NCBI GenBank assembly: GCA_964398035.1
Contig: CAYNLI010000056.1
Coordinates: 1-18,192, forward strand
From: Saonia sp964398035
Lineage (GTDB): Bacteria; Bacteroidota; Bacteroidia; Flavobacteriales; Flavobacteriaceae
Direction: 5' to 3'
Length of the DNA: 18,192 bases
In this document: positions 13,586 through 18,192 of the stretch, piece after piece
Layout: each line of letters begins with the position of its first letter
Position numbering within the stretch: position 1 is the first letter of the stretch
Position numbers and translations under genes: made by a program
Notes under the pieces: model-generated
Told to the model about the DNA's origin: nothing
Seen by the model: the letters and a program-made list of their open reading frames with translations, nothing else
The model's database searches: none

Positions 13586-15481
13586 TTAGCTTTCCATGAG
13601 GGCAGAAAGCTCAAACCATCTCTCAGTTTTCGCTTCTATATTGTTTTTAATTTTCTTTAGCTCTATGGATAATTTGTCAATTTCTTCACCAGAGAGTGAG
13701 CCATCAGAAAATTTGTTTTGGACTGTTATTTTCTCTTCTTCTAGTTTCTGAATGTCTTTTTCCAATTTATTGAATTCTTTCTGGTCATTATATGAAAGCT
13801 TTTTGGTTTTGCCTTCATTTTTCCATGTGTTTTTAACAGGTTCGCTTTCTACGGGTTTATCTTCTACATGTTTATTTTTTTTTACTCGTTTTTCCTGTAC
13901 AACACTATCCTCATAAATCCTGTAATCTGAATAGTTTCCAGGAAAATCCTCAATAACCCCATTGCCTCTAAAAATAAAAAGGTGGTCTACAATTTTATCC
14001 ATAAAATAACGATCATGAGAAACAACAATAAGACAACCTGGAAAATCCAATAGAAAGCTTTCAAGAACATTGAGTGTTACAATGTCCAAGTCGTTTGTTG
14101 GCTCATCCAGAATTAAAAAGTTAGGGTTTTGGATGAGAACGGTACAGAGATAAAGACGTTTGCGTTCACCACCACTTAGTTTTTCAACAAAATCATATTG
14201 TTTTTTTCTATCAAAAAGAAAACGTTCCAACAGTTGTTGTGCAGAAATTTGTTTTCCTTTTTTTAGCGGAATAAAATCCCCAAACTCCCGTATGACCTCA
14301 ATAACTTTTTGACCTTCTTTTATGACAATCCCTTTTTGGGTGTAATAACCAAATTTTATTGTATCGCCAACAATGACTTTACCCTTGTCCGGCACATCTT
14401 TATTTGTAATAATATTGAGAAAAGTAGACTTGCCAGTACCATTTTTCCCAATAATGCCAATACGTTCTCCTTTTTGAAAATTGTAATTGAACTTGTCTAG
14501 AATAAGCTTGTCAGGATAGGATTTATAAACATTATGGAGTTCCATGATTTTACTGCCCATGCGCTCCATGTTGATTTCTAACTGAATCTCATGGTCCTTT
14601 CTACGCTGGCTTGCCTTTTCTTTAATAGCATGAAAATCGTCTATTCTAGATTTAGATTTTGTGGTTCTAGCCTTGGGTTGCTTCCGCATCCAACTGAGTT
14701 CTTTTTTAAAAAGAAGTTTGGATTTATGGTGTTCAACTGCCTCTTGCTCTATACGTGCTTCTTTCTTTTCTAAATAATAGGAGTAATTCCCTTTATACGG
14801 ATATAATTTACCATTATCCAGCTCAATGATTTCATTGCAAACCCTTTCCAAGAAATAACGGTCGTGTGTTACCATAAAAAGAGTCATGTTCTCTTTGGCA
14901 AAATATTGTTCCAACCATTCTATCATTTCCAGATCCAAGTGGTTGGTAGGCTCATCCAATATCAATAAATCTGGTTTGTTGATGAGAGCATTGGCAAGTG
15001 ATAACCTCTTTTTTTGCCCCCCGGATAATAACCCGACCTTTACAGTAAGATCTTCCAGTTTTAATTTAAATAAAATTTGCTTGTACTGGGTTTCAAAATC
15101 CCATGCGGCTAAGCGTTCCATATCCTCAAAAGCTTTTTGATAGGCTTCTTCATTCTCTGGATGTTCCAACGCATGTTCATAGTCAGAAATTGCTTTTAGA
15201 ACCTCATTACCAGAATCTAAAATGGTCTGTTCTATGGTAAGTTCAGGATTAAGTTCAGGATCTTGATCCAAGTAAGATGTTTTAATGCCTTTTCTATAAT
15301 TGACCTTGCCATCATCAGACGTATCTCTTCCTGATAAAATATTAAGAATGGATGTTTTTCCTGTGCCATTTTTGGCAATCAGAGCTATTTTTTGACCTTT
15401 GTTAATGCCAAAGGAAAGGTTTTTAAATAAAACCAGTTCGCCATAAGATTTGGCAATATTTTCTACAGTAAGAAGATTCAT
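13586..15481 (-). CDS. uup: ABC-F family ATPase, Uup-like (631 aa)
   Basis: This soluble twin-ATPase has no membrane segments, so it is an ABC-F factor acting on ribosomes rather than a transporter. Domain 1 has Walker A in ALIAKNGTGKTS (33-44), signature LSGGQKKR (152-159) and Walker B LLILDEPTNHLD (172-183). The linker at about 235-300 is basic (MRKQPKARTTKSKSR). Domain 2 has Walker A IIGKNGTGKST (343-353), signature LSGGERKR (435-442) and LILDEPTNDLD (456-466). The C-terminal coiled coil at 562-631 (KLSYNDQKEFNKLEKDIQKLEEEK onward) is the Uup-type extension. E. coli Uup affects ribosome function and transposon excision. The ATG directly abuts the TGA of the lnb-like gene (no gap), implying translational coupling. 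Confidence 0.92.
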   Translation of the reverse strand: MNLLTVENIAKSYGELVLFKNLSFGINKGQKIALIAKNGTGKTSILNILSGRDTSDDGKVNYRKGIKTSYLDQDPELNPELTIEQTILDSGNEVLKAISDYEHALEHPENEEAYQKAFEDMERLAAWDFETQYKQILFKLKLEDLTVKVGLLSGGQKKRLSLANALINKPDLLILDEPTNHLDLEMIEWLEQYFAKENMTLFMVTHDRYFLERVCNEIIELDNGKLYPYKGNYSYYLEKKEARIEQEAVEHHKSKLLFKKELSWMRKQPKARTTKSKSRIDDFHAIKEKASQRRKDHEIQLEINMERMGSKIMELHNVYKSYPDKLILDKFNYNFQKGERIGIIGKNGTGKSTFLNIITNKDVPDKGKVIVGDTIKFGYYTQKGIVIKEGQKVIEVIREFGDFIPLKKGKQISAQQLLERFLFDRKKQYDFVEKLSGGERKRLYLCTVLIQNPNFLILDEPTNDLDIVTLNVLESFLLDFPGCLIVVSHDRYFMDKIVDHLFIFRGNGVIEDFPGNYSDYRIYEDSVVQEKRVKKNKHVEDKPVESEPVKNTWKNEGKTKKLSYNDQKEFNKLEKDIQKLEEEKITVQNKFSDGSLSGEEIDKLSIELKKIKNNIEAKTERWFELSALMES

Positions 15482-16675
15482 TCAGTTTTGTGGATTAGAC
15501 CAATTCGCCTTTTTTAAAGCTTGGTGCAAAAATAGATATCTTATTCCCAATGCAAGCAAAATGGGGATAATAAGAGGAGAAAAGATTTGTACACCCAATA
15601 ACCATAGAATCAAGGTAAGTAGTAGCAGACCCCATAAAACCCACAAATACTTACCAAACCAATTTGGTAATACATTATTTCTTGCGATTAGAAATGTAAC
15701 AACTAGGTTTGGGGCAAAAGCCCAAAGGATATTGAAATTGTCAGCTGTGGCAGAATGGTCTGTGAAGAACCATAGAAAAATAATGACATGTCCAATTATA
15801 CCTGTTATAAAGAATAAGAAGAAATCCAAGACTCGGCTTCTAACTTTATTTTTGTAATCTATATAGGTAATGAGAATCACAAACAAGGAGAATAATAACA
15901 ACCAAAATAGAGGGGAAGCTAAAAAATAGGTTTCATTATTTTTTTCTTCAATATCTAAAATTGTTCGTTCTCGCTGTACTATTGGTTTGCCATTAAAATC
16001 AGTATTGGCCAACTGTTTCATTACATAGTAGGGAAGATACATGTGTTCTCTTGGCGTTGCTTTTTTGTCTATAACAGAGCCCAAGGCCAGATCTATCCCA
16101 AACGCAGCCCAAGTGTCAGTTTTTACATTTTGATGGATAAGTTCTCGGAAAGTATACTGTTCTTCTATATGATTTTCTTTAAACACCACTTTGTCACCAT
16201 ATACTTGCTCTAGAATATCCCTTTTCTTGGTTGAACAATTGTTAAAGAAAAAATCATATTTATAATCCCTGTTTTCAGGTAGGTAATTATGTTCTAAAAA
16301 TTGAAAAAGCTCATTTTTTTCGACTAGGGAAAGGCTCAATATTTGCTCTTTTACCCATCTTTTTTCTAGCTCATAGGAGTATAAAAAATTCTCAAAGCGA
16401 GAACGACTTAAGGAGTATAGTAATTTTCCCCTAGCAAATTTGGAATAGAAATTAGGGGTGTTAAAATCAAAAGTTCCGTAATTATACACCACATCTATCC
16501 CTAGAACCGAGTCCTGTACCCTAAAGGCACTATGCCCAAAAGAGGAGTATAGTTCTTCCCCAGAACCACAGGTGATAACACTTATGTAAGATTTTTTGGA
16601 TAATTCTGGAGTTTGTGAAAACGCTGTTCCTATTATAAAAAACAGGAATAAGGGGAAAAGAAGTCGTTGTCTCAT
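15482..16675 (-). CDS. lnb: DUF4105/Lnb-type lipoprotein N-acyltransferase (397 aa)
   Basis: A signal peptide (residues 1-20, ending GTAFS) precedes a periplasmic domain and then about five hydrophobic segments between residues 257 and 385. The periplasmic part shows VITCGSGEELYSSFGHSAFRV (33-53), VVYNYGTFDF (62-71) and FFFNNCSTKKRD (142-153), the hallmarks of DUF4105. To my knowledge Bacteroides members of this family were recently shown to be Lnb, which adds the third acyl chain to the N-terminal Cys of lipoproteins in a phylum lacking Lnt. His48 and Cys147 are the likely catalytic pair; Cys36 is also conserved in my recollection. The gene heads the operon lnb-uup-methyltransferase relic and is transcribed away from pssA. 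Function is inferred from family membership. Confidence 0.85.
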   Translation of the reverse strand: MRQRLLFPLFLFFIIGTAFSQTPELSKKSYISVITCGSGEELYSSFGHSAFRVQDSVLGIDVVYNYGTFDFNTPNFYSKFARGKLLYSLSRSRFENFLYSYELEKRWVKEQILSLSLVEKNELFQFLEHNYLPENRDYKYDFFFNNCSTKKRDILEQVYGDKVVFKENHIEEQYTFRELIHQNVKTDTWAAFGIDLALGSVIDKKATPREHMYLPYYVMKQLANTDFNGKPIVQRERTILDIEEKNNETYFLASPLFWLLLFSLFVILITYIDYKNKVRSRVLDFFLFFITGIIGHVIIFLWFFTDHSATADNFNILWAFAPNLVVTFLIARNNVLPNWFGKYLWVLWGLLLLTLILWLLGVQIFSPLIIPILLALGIRYLFLHQALKKANWSNPQN

Positions 16676-16755
16676 TATGATGTGTTGCTAAACAAATATC
16701 CAAATAAATTTCTTAGGGATATGCTCAATAGGCTGTTTCCAATAAAAATTTATGT

Positions 16756-16763
16756 TATTTTTG
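16756..16763 (+). promoter_or_regulatory. Candidate -7 element for pssA
   Basis: TATTTTTG fits TAnnTTTG exactly, inside the 102-bp lnb/pssA divergent region. No good TTTG lies 19-21 nt upstream, and the implied leader before the ATG at 16778 would be only about 7-8 nt. It could be a chance AT-rich match. Confidence 0.3.
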
Positions 16764-16777
16764 GGAAAACCCACCGT

Positions 16778-17527
16778 ATGAAAAAGCATATCCCCAATAT
16801 TATTACAATGCTCAATGTTTTTTGTGGCAGTATAGCTGCTGTGTTTGCTGTATTGAACCAATTGGAACTTGCTGCACTTTTTTTCTCATTTGGAGTTTTA
16901 TTTGATTTTTTTGATGGCTTGGCCGCACGTGCACTGAATGTGCAGAGTGAATTGGGATTGCAGTTAGATTCTTTGGCAGATGTAATTACAAGTGGATTGG
17001 TGCCTGGGATTGTTATGTTTCAATTGTTGAACATGTCCATAGGTGGCGGTTGGAACTATATGGGAATTGATAAAGCAGTAAATTGGATGGGGCTGGAAGT
17101 AACTCCATTGGCATTTTTAGGGTTCTTGATTACTATGGCATCTGCATACCGATTGGCAAAATTTAATTTGGATGAAAACCAAGCATCTTCTTTTATTGGT
17201 TTGCCCACACCGGCCAATGCTTTGTTGATAATTTCTCTTCCCTTAATATTATTATACCATAACAATGATTTATTGAACAGTATTATTCTAAACCCTTGGT
17301 TTTTGATTGGCACAACATTGTTAAGTTGTTATTTGTTGAATTCCAAAATTGAACTTTTTGCCCTTAAATTTAAGAATTGGAGCTTTAAGGATAATTCACT
17401 GCGATACACATTTATTATTGTAAGCCTAGTACTTCTGGGAACTATGAAATTTTTAGCTATACCCGTAATTATAACTTTTTATATCTTGAGTTCCATAGTA
17501 AATAATTTTGGAACCATTAAGGCGTAG
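16778..17527 (+). CDS. pssA: CDP-diacylglycerol--serine O-phosphatidyltransferase (249 aa)
   Basis: This integral membrane enzyme makes phosphatidylserine from CDP-diacylglycerol and serine, the precursor of phosphatidylethanolamine. The CDP-alcohol phosphotransferase signature DG-x2-AR-x8-G-x3-D-x3-D is complete: Asp46, Gly47, Ala50, Arg51, Gly60, Asp64 and Asp68 in DFFDGLAARALNVQ and GLQLDSLAD. The start MKKHIPNIITMLNVFCG is the usual beginning of the family (IPNxxTxxNxxxG). The frame is open back to an ATG at 16667, but that would overlap the divergent lnb start and add 37 residues unlike the family, so 16778 is preferred. About six to eight hydrophobic segments follow. A creatininase-family gene lies 44 bp downstream on the same strand and may be co-transcribed. 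Confidence 0.94.
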   Translation: MKKHIPNIITMLNVFCGSIAAVFAVLNQLELAALFFSFGVLFDFFDGLAARALNVQSELGLQLDSLADVITSGLVPGIVMFQLLNMSIGGGWNYMGIDKAVNWMGLEVTPLAFLGFLITMASAYRLAKFNLDENQASSFIGLPTPANALLIISLPLILLYHNNDLLNSIILNPWFLIGTTLLSCYLLNSKIELFALKFKNWSFKDNSLRYTFIIVSLVLLGTMKFLAIPVIITFYILSSIVNNFGTIKA

Positions 17528-17571
17528 AATAGTTTAAAGCTGCTCACAGATGTTATAAAGTTTAATTTAAA

Positions 17572-18192
17572 ATGATAAGACCTTATATATTAGCGGAAAC
17601 CAACTGGAAACACCTTAAAGACGAGGAGTTTGAACTGGCAATTTTGCCTTGGGGAGCAACGGAAGCACATAATTATCATTTGCCATATGCCACGGATAAT
17701 ATTGAGGGAGATGCAATTGCGGCAGAATCTGCAAGAATAGCTTGGGAGAAAGGTGCAAAAGTAATTGTTTTACCAGTTATTCCGTTTGGGGTGAATTCTG
17801 GACAATCAGATATTTATTTGGACATAAATTTAAATCCAAGTACCCAATTTGCCATCTTGAGTGATATTATTGAAGTATTGAACAGGCAAGGAGTTTATAA
17901 ATTAATGATTCTCAATAGCCACGGAGGCAATAATTGGAAATCTATGGTTAGGGAGCTAGGATTAAAATTTCCAAAAATGTTCATTTGTGTTACAGATTGG
18001 TTTAAATCATTGGACAAAAGTCTTTATTTTGATAACTCTGGTGATCATGCTGATGAAATGGAAACCAGTCTTGTTCTATATTTAGAACCAGGATTGGTTT
18101 TGCCTAAAAAAGAATGGGGCAACGGAAATGAAAAGATAAATAAAATCAAGGCATTTTCTGAGCCTTGGGCTTGGACAGAAAGACCTTGGTCT
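17572..18192 (+). CDS. Creatininase-family amidohydrolase, N-terminal part (3' end outside window)
   Basis: The frame runs from ATG 17572 to the window edge (207 residues) without a stop. The creatininase fold's metal site is visible: LPWGATEAHNYHLPYATD (residues 25-42; Glu31, His33, His36, Asp42), NSHGGN (115-120; His117) and DHADEMETS (158-166; His159, Glu162, Glu164). The usual family forms are LPxGSTExHGPHLPLxTD and HAGExETS, so the Gly-Pro pair is Asn-Tyr here and the Gly of HAGE is Asp. All probable metal ligands are kept. Family members hydrolyse cyclic amides or formamide-type substrates (creatinine, a riboflavin/F420 intermediate) or mature peptide cofactors (MftE), so the substrate is open. 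Flavobacterial members are often annotated simply as creatininase family protein. Confidence 0.9.
   Translation, partial: MIRPYILAETNWKHLKDEEFELAILPWGATEAHNYHLPYATDNIEGDAIAAESARIAWEKGAKVIVLPVIPFGVNSGQSDIYLDINLNPSTQFAILSDIIEVLNRQGVYKLMILNSHGGNNWKSMVRELGLKFPKMFICVTDWFKSLDKSLYFDNSGDHADEMETSLVLYLEPGLVLPKKEWGNGNEKINKIKAFSEPWAWTERPWS

Noticed and set aside
16667..16777. Upstream start for pssA (37 extra residues)
   Set aside because: It would overlap the divergent lnb start codon, and the added residues do not resemble the family; the usual N-terminus begins at 16778.

Overview
The window looks like a chromosomal stretch from a Flavobacteriaceae-type Bacteroidota. The DNA is AT-rich. SecA is about 1120 residues, has the family's internal insertions and lacks a C-terminal zinc finger. 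Several genes are typical of the phylum: a DUF4105/Lnb protein, a DUF2795 protein beside a corrinoid adenosyltransferase, and an M14 peptidase with a large C-terminal extension. One promoter fits the Bacteroidota -33/-7 consensus (TTG, 19 nt, TAnnTTTG). I cannot name the genus.

Region 1 (1-2610) is the accessory part. It opens with the 3' end of an M23 peptidase gene that seems to have gained a stop codon near its natural end. Three direct copies follow of a gene for a 72-residue exported protein with a basic tail, each behind a conserved, potentially structured leader of about 150-190 nt. Copies 2 and 3, leaders included, differ at 2 of about 408 bases and flank a DUF4345 membrane protein gene on the other strand. 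A decayed 3' fragment of a further copy lies between copies 1 and 2. Copy 3 ends 8 bp from the end of the convergent amidohydrolase gene.

Region 2 (2611-8228, minus strand) holds an exported M14 carboxypeptidase and an exported amidohydrolase, 11 bp apart and probably one operon for processing peptides outside the cytoplasm. Upstream is an orphan membrane histidine kinase of the HisKA_2 type. A strong bidirectional terminator separates it from secA.

Region 3 (8229-13087, minus strand) holds secA, a small DUF2795 gene with its own promoter and terminator, a PduO-type corrinoid adenosyltransferase, and an unlisted 43-residue one-helix basic membrane protein.

Region 4 (13088-18192) has a tight minus-strand operon: Lnb-like DUF4105 protein, Uup-like ABC-F ATPase, then a methyltransferase-like gene that has lost its SAM-binding core. 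On the plus strand, divergent from lnb, come pssA (phosphatidylserine synthase) and a creatininase-family gene that runs off the window. PssA supplies the route to phosphatidylethanolamine, a plausible acyl donor for lipoprotein N-acylation, so the lnb/pssA divergence may be functional.

Most of the window is housekeeping. The most unusual part is the multiplying leader-plus-small-secreted-protein unit in the first 2.6 kb. I saw no CRISPR array, tRNA, rRNA, transposase or integrase.
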